Shown: piece after piece, positions 15,262-22,917 of the stretch | How positions within the stretch are numbered: position 1 is the first letter of the stretch | Layout of the letters: the number at the start of each line of letters is the position of its first letter | Assembly (NCBI GenBank): GCA_026387315.1 | Contig: JAPLLY010000029.1 | Location: 1 to 63,097 of the forward strand | Source: Candidatus Omnitrophota bacterium | GTDB taxonomy: Bacteria; Omnitrophota; Gorgyraeia; Gygaellales; Profunditerraquicolaceae | Direction: 5' to 3' | Length of the DNA: 63,097 bases | Program-made: the position numbers and the translations under genes | Notes under the pieces: model-generated | Databases searched by the model: none | Told to the model about the DNA's origin: nothing | The model's input: only the letters and a program-made list of their open reading frames with translations

Positions 15262-15735
15262 TTACTTTTTACCGCTACATTGCTCGCATACACCGTAAAA
15301 CTGTATAAGGTGATTAGTGATTCTAAACTTATACTTCTGCCCCAATCCCTGCTCTGTCTGATTAAGCAGTTCGACTTCTTCATCAATAAAATCAGTATAA
15401 TCGATCACCTTGTTGCATTGCGTACAAACCAAGTGATGGTGATGATGCGCTCCCTTAGGCCCTTCGGCAAACTCATATCGTGCCCGGCCATCTCCAAAAT
15501 CAAGCTTATATACCATACCCAAGTTTGATAATACTTCCAGCGTTCGATAAACAGTAGTCAACCCCACGCTGGGATACTTTGAATGGATCTTCATATATAT
15601 ATCTTCGGCGCTTAAGTGGCCTTCGGATTTAGACAGAATATCAAGGATAGCCTCCCTACCAGCAGTAAGCCTGTATCCGCAGCCCCTGAATTTCCCGTGC
15701 CACCACCCTTGCCCCTGACAATTACCTTTTGGCAT
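15262..15735 (-). CDS. fur: Fur-family ferric uptake regulator
   Basis: This 157-residue protein has the Fur winged helix ('RLTAGREAILDILSKSEGHLSAEDIYMKI', 'VGLTTVYRTLEVLSNLGMVYKLDFGDGRARYE') and the dimerisation/metal domain with 'HHHHHLVCTQCNKVID' and C-terminal 'YGVCEQC', the two CxxC pairs of the structural zinc site. It probably senses Fe(II), given the feoAB genes in the same gene block; Zur or PerR function cannot be excluded. The start at 15735 lies behind AGGAGATATAT. Confidence 0.88.
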   Translation of the reverse strand: MPKGNCQGQGWWHGKFRGCGYRLTAGREAILDILSKSEGHLSAEDIYMKIHSKYPSVGLTTVYRTLEVLSNLGMVYKLDFGDGRARYEFAEGPKGAHHHHHLVCTQCNKVIDYTDFIDEEVELLNQTEQGLGQKYKFRITNHLIQFYGVCEQCSGKK

Positions 15736-15747
15736 ATATCTCCTTAA

Positions 15748-15797
15748 TGAAAATGATTTCCAGTTTCAAATATACACTATACTGCTATTCTTGTCAA
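15748..15797 (-). promoter_or_regulatory. fur promoter with Fur-box-like operator
   Basis: On the minus strand TTGACA (15792-15797) and TATATT (15769-15774) are spaced 17 bp. Immediately downstream, between -10 and the ribosome-binding site, lies TGAAAATGATTTCCAGTTTCA reversed (15748-15768), with TGAAA/TTTCA ends and a Fur-like core. Autoregulation is likely. Confidence 0.6.
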
Positions 15798-15819
15798 GCT
15801 TTTTTATTTTCGTGGAACT

Positions 15820-15965
15820 TAAGAGGTACCCCCGGTAAGAACGGGCAGTAATATTGCACAAGGGGACGGCCTCTCTGTAAACAGCTATTGGTAAATCTGA
15901 GAGGTAAACCTCGTAAGGACGCCTAGAAATACGGCGCGGCAGAAAGACTCTCTGTATACAGCTTA
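15820..15965. repeat. two tandem units of the 78-bp dispersed repeat
   Basis: Units start at 15839 (GAACGGGCAGTAATATTGC) and 15917 (GGACGCCTAGAAATACGGC), again exactly 78 bp apart. The first resembles the units at 336/414; the second belongs to a subtype ending in the perfect palindrome CTGTATACAG, shared with 33652 and 35576. The array sits between the fur promoter and the 3' end of a group II intron. Confidence 0.75.
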
Positions 15966-15969
15966 GAAA

Positions 15970-16566
15970 ATCGAGTAGGAGGCAGGATTACTCCCGCCGT
16001 CCTCTCACACCACTGTACGTACGGTTCCGTATACAGCGGTTTCTGTCATCTCCTGCTCTTTAGCCACAATGCCTGCGCCATTTAACCGCCCATTCATAAC
16101 TCAGGGATTCCGTCCCTTACTTTTGATTGTGGCTTCCTTGCGGAACTTCTAGTCATGGCTTCAGAATTTTAGCTTAGCTTCTTATAACAGATTCAACCCT
16201 TCATCATCTTGCGACAATTACTATGGCCTCTGCTGACTTCTGCATGCTCATCCCATCACCTCACGGCAATAGTAGCCTTGCGGCAAACCTGCAGACCTCC
16301 CCGGGTAATACGCACTTACCTTCCCGCTTATACCCGCCACATCTACGTCCATGCTTTCCGGATAGAATTTGGACTTTAGAGATAATCGACTCCTCATCCA
16401 GCATGTCCGCTTCTATGTGATTCTTGTTCGTCGAGCCAGCGCTTTGCCTGCGGCTTCCTTCAGATTCTACCTCACGATAGACACCCTTGCCGTCCAGCTA
16501 ACAGTTCCTTCTATCAGGCCTGTAAAGGACTTACATCTTCAAGTAAATGCGCACTGCCGGGCGCAC
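15970..16566 (-). mobile_element. ORF-less group II intron (ribozyme only)
   Basis: Read on the minus strand the element begins GTGCGCCCGGCA (16566), the conserved bacterial group II 5' end. It ends at 15970 with a domain V-like hairpin (ACCGCTGTA pairing TACAGTGGT, inner ACGG/CCGT) and a domain VI stem (GGCGGGA/TCCTGCC) whose outer helix GAGGA/TCCT-A-CTC bulges one adenosine, the expected branch point. At about 597 nt there is no room for the reverse transcriptase normally in domain IV, so the intron is a deletion derivative that would need a protein in trans. Confidence 0.75.
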
Positions 16567-16585
16567 ATAAAAAAGATGGGTACCT

Positions 16586-16680
16586 GACAGGAGTCGAACT
16601 CAGCGAGGAAAAATTCTCCCCGTGGTAGATGAGTTTAGCAACTGGGTGCAATCGGTGGAAACGGATATATTTTACAAAAT
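16586..16680. other. tRNA-3'-end-like fragment and otherwise featureless DNA
   Basis: On the minus strand GTTCGACTCCTGTCAGG looks like a T-loop and acceptor 3' strand of a tRNA, but the 5' half and the matching T-stem are missing. It sits next to the intron 5' boundary. The remaining DNA up to the lipoprotein gene shows nothing recognisable. This could be a leftover attachment site; confidence is low. Confidence 0.3.
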
Positions 16681-16766
16681 TCACGAACTTTTGCAGATGT
16701 AAGCAAATATTTTTCTTGAATATTGAAGATTAAAAGAGGATAATAAATCCATAACCAGGAGGTTGT

Positions 16767-17165
16767 ATGCATAGCAAAATTGGTGTTGTTTTTATGGCAT
16801 TTTTCGTTGTCGCCTTATCCGGTTGCGTAAGCGTTAACCGCATCGGCGATTTCACCATCATTTCCTCTAAGAATATCGATTTATCCCGGGGCGCGAATTT
16901 CAAAAGAGGAACGACCAGAGTTAAAGGACAGGATATGGTCAGTACCGCTTGATTTGTCCCTGTCACCGCGAACATGAAGACTGCGATCGACAAAGCTATC
17001 GAGAGTACCCCGGGGACCGTTGCCCTTCTTGATGGAGTTATCTCGCAAAAGATCACCCCTTTTAAGGTAGGATATGTTGTAGAAGGAACGCCGCTCATCG
17101 ACCCGGCCCTTTTGACCGATACGATCCCTACGCCGGTTGATCAATCGTCGCCAAAGTCAAAGTAA
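16767..17165 (+). pseudogene. lipoprotein gene interrupted by one in-frame TGA
   Basis: The ATG at 16767 follows CCAGGAGG. It encodes a lipoprotein signal peptide ending in 'ALSGC', then 'RIGDFTIISSKNIDLS'. After 61 codons a TGA (16950-16952) interrupts the frame, which then continues without shift as 'FVPVTANMKTAIDKAIESTPGTVALLDGVIS' to a stop at 17163-17165. Both halves together resemble a small bacterial lipoprotein family with 'GDLT(I/V)IS' and 'A(I/L)E/DKA' blocks. One nonsense change (or a sequence error) explains the break. Function is unknown. Confidence 0.7.
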
Positions 17166-17514
17166 ATGCGCATCAGGTGTTTAAAAGTTCTGAACCAGAG
17201 ATAAAAAGGCAACTTTTGAAGTTGACACTTCAGAACTGCGAACTAAAAAACGCAACTCTATACCCAACAACAAGAAGGCCCTTCAGCATATTCGCCGAAG
17301 GGCCTCTTCGTAATAATTGGCTCCCAGAGGAACACTCGAACTAATCACCTTAATCAACTAATACGCTACAATTTATTTAATTATAGCCACTGTAAATAGA
17401 ACTGCAACTAACTGTTTTCGAGGTAAAATACCTCACTATTCCCTTGATATATCTCAAATATAATCTTAACCAATTTCCCCAAAGTTGTTCCTAACACCTC
17501 ATAGGGGAAGAATT
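17166..17514. other. intergenic region with terminator and short remnants
   Basis: A strong hairpin lies at 17272-17308 (AAGAAGGCCCTTC pairing GAAGGGCCTCTT), which terminates transcription from either side. At 17322-17350 a tRNA-3'-end-like sequence is seen on the minus strand (GTTCGAGTGTTCC, then CTGGGAGCCA). At 17424-17464 a ~40-bp block matches the DNA just before the DUF2924 gene (49551-49592). No gene is present. Confidence 0.5.
17272..17308. terminator. strong intrinsic hairpin
   Basis: AAGAAGGCCCTTC-AGC and GCC-GAAGGGCCTCTT form a long stem around AATAT-type loop sequence. It lies between the broken lipoprotein gene (plus strand) and the convergent ATPase gene (minus strand) and can serve both. 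Confidence 0.6.
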
Positions 17515-18732
17515 TTAACTTAATAATAAATTAACTGGAACTGCCCATATTTTTCTATCAACTTTTAACACTTCTCGGCCATTATAAACCAATAATCCAC
17601 CTAAACATTCTTTATTGCTGGCTAAATACGCTTTTATGCCTACAAGATCACTTTCTTTCCACCTGCTGCCGCTTTTTACTTCAATCGCAAGCGTTCGACC
17701 GCCAACCTCTATAATAAAATCTACCTCATGTCTACCCTGAATATTCCAATAGTTAATCTTCACATCAGGATAATAAGCAGAAAATATTCCCTCTAAATTC
17801 TGCGCCACGTAACTTTCTAACAATGATCCTCTTACCAGCTCGTTTACATTTGAATCTTTGATTTCCTCAAGGTAAGCGGATAGCCCTGTATCGGATAAAT
17901 ATACTTTAGGAGATTTAATAAGCCGGCTCGTTTTATTTCTAAAATAGGGTTGGATTCGATTTAAAATAAATGAAGTCTCCATAAGCGAAAGATAGCGCGA
18001 TGCAGTAACCACATTCAACTTTGCGTCTCGAGCAAGTTCACTCATGTTTAAAATCTTTGTATTGCGAAGAGCCACAAGATGCAAAAGATTTCGGAATGAA
18101 GCCAAATCCGCCACTTGACTTAAGGAACGTATATCGCGCTCTAGATATGTCTGTTCATAGCCGCGAAACCACACTTCTGGCTTCTTTACCTGACCAAGGC
18201 ATACTGAAGGCATGCCACCTTTTAGAATTTCCTTTAACGAAACAGGCTTGATTTGGCGCTTAGGAAACGCACCTGTATCAATAAAATACGCGAGAGCTGG
18301 TTTTTCTTTAGTCGCCCCCAACATCTCCCTTCGAGTAAATGGATGAAGTGTAATATAGACTGCCCTTCCGGCTAGGCTTTCGGCGACTTTTTTAAGGAGC
18401 AGGAAATTAGCCGATCCGCTTAAGAGAAATCTCCCGGGCTTGCGATTTCTATCCACTTCTTTCTTTATAACATTTAAGATTTCAGGATACTTTTGTGCTT
18501 CATCAATAGTAATGGGTTCTTTGCCGGACAAGAGCTCTTCCGGATTACTGTTGGCTAATTCCAGAGTGTTAAAATCATCAAAACTGAGATACCTTCTTTT
18601 CTTTAATTGCGGCTGGTTTAAAAGGAGGGTGCTTTTACCGGTCTGGCGCATTCCGGACAGCACCACTACCGGCATATTTTCGAGAGACCCTATTAATGTT
18701 TTGCTAATTTCACGAGGCCTATACGTTGTCAT
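17515..18732 (-). CDS. AAA ATPase with DUF4143 domain
   Basis: This 405-residue protein has an N-terminal AAA_14 ATPase domain with Walker A 'GMRQTGKSTLL' (residues 26-36), Walker B 'RYLSFDDFN' and sensor-type 'FLLSGSANFLLL'. A C-terminal DUF4143 domain carries a PD-(D/E)XK-like core 'HEVDFIIEVGGRTLAIEVKSGS'. This widespread family has no firmly known role. The gene replaces the 3' side of a truncated arsC and has its own promoter, which suggests that it arrived by insertion. Confidence 0.88.
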   Translation of the reverse strand: MTTYRPREISKTLIGSLENMPVVVLSGMRQTGKSTLLLNQPQLKKRRYLSFDDFNTLELANSNPEELLSGKEPITIDEAQKYPEILNVIKKEVDRNRKPGRFLLSGSANFLLLKKVAESLAGRAVYITLHPFTRREMLGATKEKPALAYFIDTGAFPKRQIKPVSLKEILKGGMPSVCLGQVKKPEVWFRGYEQTYLERDIRSLSQVADLASFRNLLHLVALRNTKILNMSELARDAKLNVVTASRYLSLMETSFILNRIQPYFRNKTSRLIKSPKVYLSDTGLSAYLEEIKDSNVNELVRGSLLESYVAQNLEGIFSAYYPDVKINYWNIQGRHEVDFIIEVGGRTLAIEVKSGSRWKESDLVGIKAYLASNKECLGGLLVYNGREVLKVDRKIWAVPVNLLLS

Positions 18733-18736
18733 AATT

Positions 18737-18770
18737 TAACATGTTATGTTATATCCTGACATTTGTCAAG
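18737..18770 (-). promoter_or_regulatory. probable promoter of the DUF4143 ATPase
   Basis: On the minus strand TTGACA is followed after 17 bp by TAACAT, shortly before the ATPase start at 18732. TGACA and TGTCA around the -35 form a small inverted repeat. The -10 is weak. Confidence 0.4.
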
Positions 18771-18777
18771 ATAAATT

Positions 18778-19011
18778 CTAATACCTTTTGCCTTGCTTGT
18801 AGAAATCAAAAGCGCTTTTGGTTTTATTCTGAGAGATATCTATTCCTATTTCTCTCATGACTTCGACAGCTAAAGAATTAAGCTTGCCAGGTTCCAGGCC
18901 AGCGCTTTCGACATCAAACCTATCTCCTGCTATTTGCTTCAAGAAGGCCCCTGCTATTTGGCTACGCGCTGAATTATGGACACAAACAAATAAAACCCGT
19001 TTTTTACTCAT
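18778..19011 (-). pseudogene. arsC: arsenate reductase ArsC (LMW-phosphatase type), C-terminally truncated
   Basis: The frame encodes only 77 residues. It begins with the phosphatase P-loop '[19 protein letters not shown]' (CX5R) and the following conserved '[29 protein letters not shown]'. Family members are about 130 residues, and the C-terminal half with the resolving cysteines is missing. The stop is followed within 50 bp by the ATPase promoter. It is probably inactive as an arsenate reductase. It is the last gene of the ars operon, 25 bp after acr3. Confidence 0.8.
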
Positions 19012-19036
19012 TAACGATTCCTTTCAAATTATTATT

Positions 19037-20113
19037 CTACCTAGGGATTGTTTTCTTCTCCGGTTCAAACCAATGCCGTGTTTTATTGGAAAAATAAACC
19101 AGACTCAGCATTATCGGCACTTCGGTAAGCACGCCTACTACAGTAGCAAGCGCCGCTCCGCTCTTTAGCCCAAATAAAGAAATTGCCACAGCTACAGATA
19201 ACTCAAAAAAGTTACTCGCGCCAATCATTCCCGCAGGAGCAGCAATATCATGAGGCAATCGCCATTTCCTAGACCATAAATAACCTATGAAGAAAATGAA
19301 ATAAGTCTGGATAATTAAAGGAACGGCTATTAATAATATGTGGAGTGGATTCCCAAGTATAATGTTACCCTGGAATGCGAAAAGAATGATTAGGGTCAAT
19401 AACAACCCAAAAATTGTTACCGGTTTAAGCATTTTTAAAAACACATTTTCAAACCACTCCCTGCCTTTTAGTTTCAGAAGATACACCCTGGAAATATATC
19501 CAGCTGTAAGCGGGATAACAACAAAGAAGATAGTAGAATAAATTAAGGTATCATAAGGTACAATGATTTGATTCACGCCTAACAGAAATTTAACAATCGG
19601 AACAAAAGCAACTAATATTACCAAATCATTCACCGCCACCTGAACCAGGGTATAAGCAGGATTCCCCTTGGTTAAATAGCTCCATACAAAAACCATAGCT
19701 GTGCAAGGCGCAGCTCCTAAAAGTATAGCACCAGCCATATACTCTTTGGCTAAAGCAGGGCTAATAAAGGCGGCGAATACGTATTTTAGAAATATTGCCG
19801 CAAATATCGCCATCGCCATGCTAAATGGCTTGATCAGCCAATTCACAACTAATGTTACTACTAATCCCTTTGGTTTTTTCCCTGCTTTTAGTATACTAGA
19901 GAAATCAATCTGCACCATCATTGGATAAATCATCAACCAGATAAGCACCGCAACCGGAATATTGACTTGCGACACTTCAAGCTTGCTTAAGAAATTTACT
20001 CCCGCAGGAAATATTTTCCCAACGATCACTCCAGCAATAATACAAAGAACAACCCAGAGAGAAAGATACCTTTCAAAAAATGGAAGCTTTACAGCGCTTC
20101 TGATTTCAGGCAT
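19037..20113 (-). CDS. acr3: arsenite efflux permease Acr3
   Basis: This 358-residue protein with about ten membrane helices matches the Acr3 arsenite exporter family. Signature blocks include 'IMIYPMM'-like '[16 protein letters not shown]', the conserved cysteine in '[31 protein letters not shown]' and '[20 protein letters not shown]'. It exports As(III) across the inner membrane. It follows the arsG-like gene by 13 bp in the ars operon. Confidence 0.93.
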   Translation of the reverse strand: MPEIRSAVKLPFFERYLSLWVVLCIIAGVIVGKIFPAGVNFLSKLEVSQVNIPVAVLIWLMIYPMMVQIDFSSILKAGKKPKGLVVTLVVNWLIKPFSMAMAIFAAIFLKYVFAAFISPALAKEYMAGAILLGAAPCTAMVFVWSYLTKGNPAYTLVQVAVNDLVILVAFVPIVKFLLGVNQIIVPYDTLIYSTIFFVVIPLTAGYISRVYLLKLKGREWFENVFLKMLKPVTIFGLLLTLIILFAFQGNIILGNPLHILLIAVPLIIQTYFIFFIGYLWSRKWRLPHDIAAPAGMIGASNFFELSVAVAISLFGLKSGAALATVVGVLTEVPIMLSLVYFSNKTRHWFEPEKKTIPR

Positions 20114-20126
20114 ACAAAACCTCCTC

Positions 20127-20816
20127 TCAAAACAGTTTCAAGATATAAATTCCTGTGTAGTACAGGCCAACAAGGATAAATACGACTCCGGTAATCTTTC
20201 GAGTATAGTATTCAAGCCGCGTGACCCTATTAAACCAACGGCTTAAGGACGTCACGCCCAAGGCGATGGCAACAGCGAATACAAGAACCGGTAACCCTGT
20301 GCCAATTCCGTAAATAAATGGCAAGACGATGCCACTCTTACTATTAATCGCCAAAGGAATAAGATTCCCAAAGAATAAAGCCGACGAAATTGGGCAAAAC
20401 GCCAGAGCGAAAATAAAACCAAGTAAAAAAGCGCCCGGAGCACCGGACTCAGCAAGCTTATTATGATGCTTTTGCGATAGCGACAGTCCCGGTAGACGGA
20501 TAGTAATTATTTCTAACAAAATAAGCCCGGTAAGAATTAAGAGTGGCCCTAAGGCTTTACCCATATATTTTTGTAAAAACTGGGCAACTTGGGGAACACT
20601 TAAAAGAGAACTAATGATAATCCATCCCAGAACAGCATATGAAACCATCCGCCCCAGCGTATACGCCAATCCTGAAATAAACACCAGCGCCGGATGCGTT
20701 ATCTTCTTAGACAGAAACGAAATGGCAGCCACGTTACTAGCCAAAGGACACGGGCTAATGGATGTCAGAATCCCCAGCCACAAGGCTGAGGCAAAACCTA
20801 TAAATATCTCTGTCAT
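20127..20816 (-). CDS. arsG: ArsG-family permease (DsbD/CcdA-like fold)
   Basis: This 229-residue, six-helix protein begins 'GFASALWLGILTSISPCPLASNVAAISFLS' and contains 'FALAFCPISSALFFG', the two cysteine-proline sites of the CcdA/DsbD fold. That pattern is the one given to ArsG-type permeases in arsEFG clusters reported to export aromatic arsenicals. It overlaps the arsF-like gene by 4 nt. The redox-transporter reading (electron relay to ArsF) is an alternative. Confidence 0.8.
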   Translation of the reverse strand: MTEIFIGFASALWLGILTSISPCPLASNVAAISFLSKKITHPALVFISGLAYTLGRMVSYAVLGWIIISSLLSVPQVAQFLQKYMGKALGPLLILTGLILLEIITIRLPGLSLSQKHHNKLAESGAPGAFLLGFIFALAFCPISSALFFGNLIPLAINSKSGIVLPFIYGIGTGLPVLVFAVAIALGVTSLSRWFNRVTRLEYYTRKITGVVFILVGLYYTGIYILKLF

Positions 20817-21250
20817 TGGGCTTCCTTCAATAAATCGGCGACCCCGCTCTTTACATAATCAATAAATCTCTCTTTATTACCAACATACTCCCAAATCTTA
20901 TCAAAATTTATCCATTTTGTTTCTTTACCGTCCTTGATCAATGATAAAATAAGCGACTTTGTGTAAAGTTGGTAATCCTTTGTATAATGTTCGTTGCCTT
21001 TGTCTTCCACGTTAATAACTTTAAACTCCAGCTTTCCGGACGCAAGCGCATCTTTAAAGTTAGTTTCTATAGCTTCCTTTGAATACTGTTCTAGCTTATA
21101 GCAGGTCGGACAGCGAAATGTGCCATGCAAGTAATAGGCAACAACATGCGCGCCTTGAGTAATCTCCTTCGCTTGAGCTAACGGCGAAAGAATTATACTA
21201 CTGCCACTTAGTACAGCAACCGCCAGAAGAACGAGAAATAGTTTCTTCAA
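20813..21250 (-). CDS. arsF: ArsF-family exported thioredoxin-like protein
   Basis: This 145-residue protein has a signal peptide ('MKKLFLVLLAVAVLSGSS...') and a thioredoxin-like domain with a CPTC redox motif in 'HGTFRCPTCYKLEQYSKEAI'. It is the usual ArsF partner of ArsG in arsenic clusters and would act in the periplasm. The stop overlaps the arsG start by 4 nt, in line with coupled translation. Confidence 0.82.
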   Translation of the reverse strand: MKKLFLVLLAVAVLSGSSIILSPLAQAKEITQGAHVVAYYLHGTFRCPTCYKLEQYSKEAIETNFKDALASGKLEFKVINVEDKGNEHYTKDYQLYTKSLILSLIKDGKETKWINFDKIWEYVGNKERFIDYVKSGVADLLKEAQ

Positions 21251-21262
21251 TTTTGCCTCCTG

Positions 21263-21499
21263 TTATTTTACTAGGATTTTCTTTATTTCTTCCTTGTTCA
21301 ATACCTTACCCGCTGATACCACAGCACCATCTACCGCCAAAGCAGGTGTCATCATTACGCCATATTCTACAATCTTGCCGATATCCGATACCTTAGAGAC
21401 CTCCGCGGAAATGTTTAGCTCTTTTACTGCCGCCTCGGCGTTTGCGGTCAATTGCTTGCATTTAGGACAGCCTACTCCTAAGATTTCTATCCTCATCAA
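21263..21499 (-). CDS. small thioredoxin-like redox protein
   Basis: This 78-residue protein carries a CxxC motif in 'ILGVGCPKCKQLTANAEAAV' and the cis-proline region 'GVMMTPALAVDGAVVSAG'. It belongs to the small redox-active disulfide proteins often called MTH895/TIGR00412 type. It is encoded between an ArsP-type permease and arsF, so it probably supplies thiol reduction for the arsenic system. Whether it counts as ArsE is uncertain. Confidence 0.85.
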   Translation of the reverse strand: MMRIEILGVGCPKCKQLTANAEAAVKELNISAEVSKVSDIGKIVEYGVMMTPALAVDGAVVSAGKVLNKEEIKKILVK

Positions 21500-21505
21500 T
21501 TCTCC

Positions 21506-22456
21506 TTATTTCAGGATTAGATTAAACAGATACCCTGTAAATATAATTCCCATGCCTACAACCGAAGCAAAAATTATGAGCAACTTCGACTTCATGGCTT
21601 TTCGAAGGATGATAAACTCAGGTAAAGAAAGCGCGGTTACCGCCATCATAAAAGAAAGCGCCGTTCCCATCGCCACCCCTTTTTCAGTCAATGCGCTGAC
21701 CAGAGGAATAACTCCGGCTGCATTTGAATAAAGAGGAATGCCAATAAGTGTCACCAAAGGCACGGCAAACCAATTCCCCTTACCGGCATACTTAGCAAGA
21801 AAATCCGCAGGGACATAGCCATGAATCCACGCCCCCAAGCCTATACCAATAATTACAAACAGCCAAATCCGTTTTAAAAGATCTCCCGTATATCCCCTAG
21901 CGTAAGTGATCCTGTCATCAAACGTCATACCGGTTGGTTGAGCGCAACAGGCTTGCTTTTTACTATCAAAATGTTCAACCAGCTCTTCGACTTTAAGCCT
22001 ACCGATCACTATCCCAGAATAAATAGCTATAACAAGCCCGCTGCCGATATAGAGCACGGATATCTTCCAGCCAAAAAGCCCCCACAGCATAACCAGCGCC
22101 ACCTCATTGATCATGGGCGATGCAACTAAAAATGAAAACGTCACTCCCAATGGTACCCCTGCCTCTAAAAAACCTAAAAATAAGGGAACTGCGCTACACG
22201 AGCAAAAAGGCGTTACGATTCCTAAAAGCGCTGCAAGCACGTTACCCCAATAACCTTGGCTTTTGCTTAAAATCGCCCTGGTTTTCTCGGGAGAAAAAAA
22301 CGCCCTAATGATGGCAACAACGAAGATAATTACGGTCAACAAAAAGAATATCTTAATCGTGTCATAAAGAAAAAAGTTCAGGGCTTCAGAAAAAAGAGCG
22401 CCATGCCGCATCTTAAAAATATCATATACCAGCCAATCAATTATCGGTTTAATCAT
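21506..22456 (-). CDS. ArsP-type permease (UPF0718/COG0701)
   Basis: I place the start at 22456 (316 aa); the longer frame would begin inside the DUF134 gene. The multi-helix protein has the diagnostic cysteine cluster 'VTPFCSCSAVPLFLGFLEAGVPLGVT' and 'FLVASPMINEVALVML' of permeases that export trivalent organoarsenicals. A second half shows 'IPLYSNAAGVIPLVSALTEKGV'. It overlaps DUF134 (ATG inside its coding end), so the regulator and permease are coupled. Confidence 0.85.
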   Translation of the reverse strand: MIKPIIDWLVYDIFKMRHGALFSEALNFFLYDTIKIFFLLTVIIFVVAIIRAFFSPEKTRAILSKSQGYWGNVLAALLGIVTPFCSCSAVPLFLGFLEAGVPLGVTFSFLVASPMINEVALVMLWGLFGWKISVLYIGSGLVIAIYSGIVIGRLKVEELVEHFDSKKQACCAQPTGMTFDDRITYARGYTGDLLKRIWLFVIIGIGLGAWIHGYVPADFLAKYAGKGNWFAVPLVTLIGIPLYSNAAGVIPLVSALTEKGVAMGTALSFMMAVTALSLPEFIILRKAMKSKLLIIFASVVGMGIIFTGYLFNLILK

Positions 22457-22466
22457 GACTGCCCCT

Positions 22467-22769
22467 TCATCTTCTTTTCTTAATAACCTCGCAACAGCCG
22501 CCTTCAATGCGTATAGCTTTAATATTCACTAGGCCATCGGCTATCTTTCTATGGGCTGAAGTTATAATGCGAGAAAATGTCGACCGGGAAATCTTCATTA
22601 ACTTTGCCGCTTCGATCTGTTTCATTCCTTCTAGGCAAGCCAAGCGCACGGCTTCAAATTCATCGAGCGTTAAATAAACCCCCTTTAGCTTATTTAAAGG
22701 CTTGCAGAGCGGCTTAAAACACCTTTCGCCTGGAACACACTTTACCCATCTAGTTTTCTTAGGCCTCAA
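22467..22769 (-). CDS. DUF134-family DNA-binding regulator
   Basis: This 100-residue protein has the DUF134 layout: an N-terminal cysteine-rich part 'KCVPGERCFKPLCKP', a helix-turn-helix 'LTLDEFEAVRLACLEGMKQIEAAKLMKISRSTFSRII', and a C-terminal 'GGCCEV'. It is the first gene of the arsenic operon, in the place usually held by ArsR. The cysteines could sense As(III). A perfect 28-bp palindrome upstream is a likely operator. Confidence 0.85.
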   Translation of the reverse strand: MRPKKTRWVKCVPGERCFKPLCKPLNKLKGVYLTLDEFEAVRLACLEGMKQIEAAKLMKISRSTFSRIITSAHRKIADGLVNIKAIRIEGGCCEVIKKRR

Positions 22770-22780
22770 AATAGCCTCCG

Positions 22781-22834
22781 CTTGTTATGCACATATGTGC
22801 ATAACAAGTTTATCATATTGCTTTATTTCGTCAA
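22781..22834 (-). promoter_or_regulatory. ars operon promoter with 28-bp perfect palindrome
   Basis: CTTGTTATGCACAT and ATGTGCATAACAAG (22781-22808) form a perfect palindrome with no spacer. On the minus strand TTGACG (22829-22834) and TAAACT (22807-22812) are 16 bp apart, so the palindrome covers the start site between promoter and gene. A dimeric repressor, most simply DUF134 itself, would bind here. Confidence 0.65.
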
Positions 22835-22857
22835 GGAAATTTTATTGGGACTAGATT

Positions 22858-22917
22858 GAATTACTGGTCATGGCTTCAGAATTTTAGTTCAGCTTCTTAT
22901 GACAGATTCTGCCCTTC
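22858..22917 (-). mobile_element. fragment of a second group II intron
   Basis: About 55 bp (GTCATGGCTTCAGAATTTTA...) match positions 16153-16207 of the ORF-less intron with roughly six differences. Neither a 5' end nor a domain V follows, so this is a relic of a second intron copy. Confidence 0.6.

Noticed and set aside
16223-16587. Open frames on the plus strand within the intron region
   Set aside because: They run antisense through group II intron RNA structure and resemble no protein.
16586-16680. Possible complete tRNA next to the intron
   Set aside because: The T-stem does not pair and no D arm or anticodon arm can be drawn.
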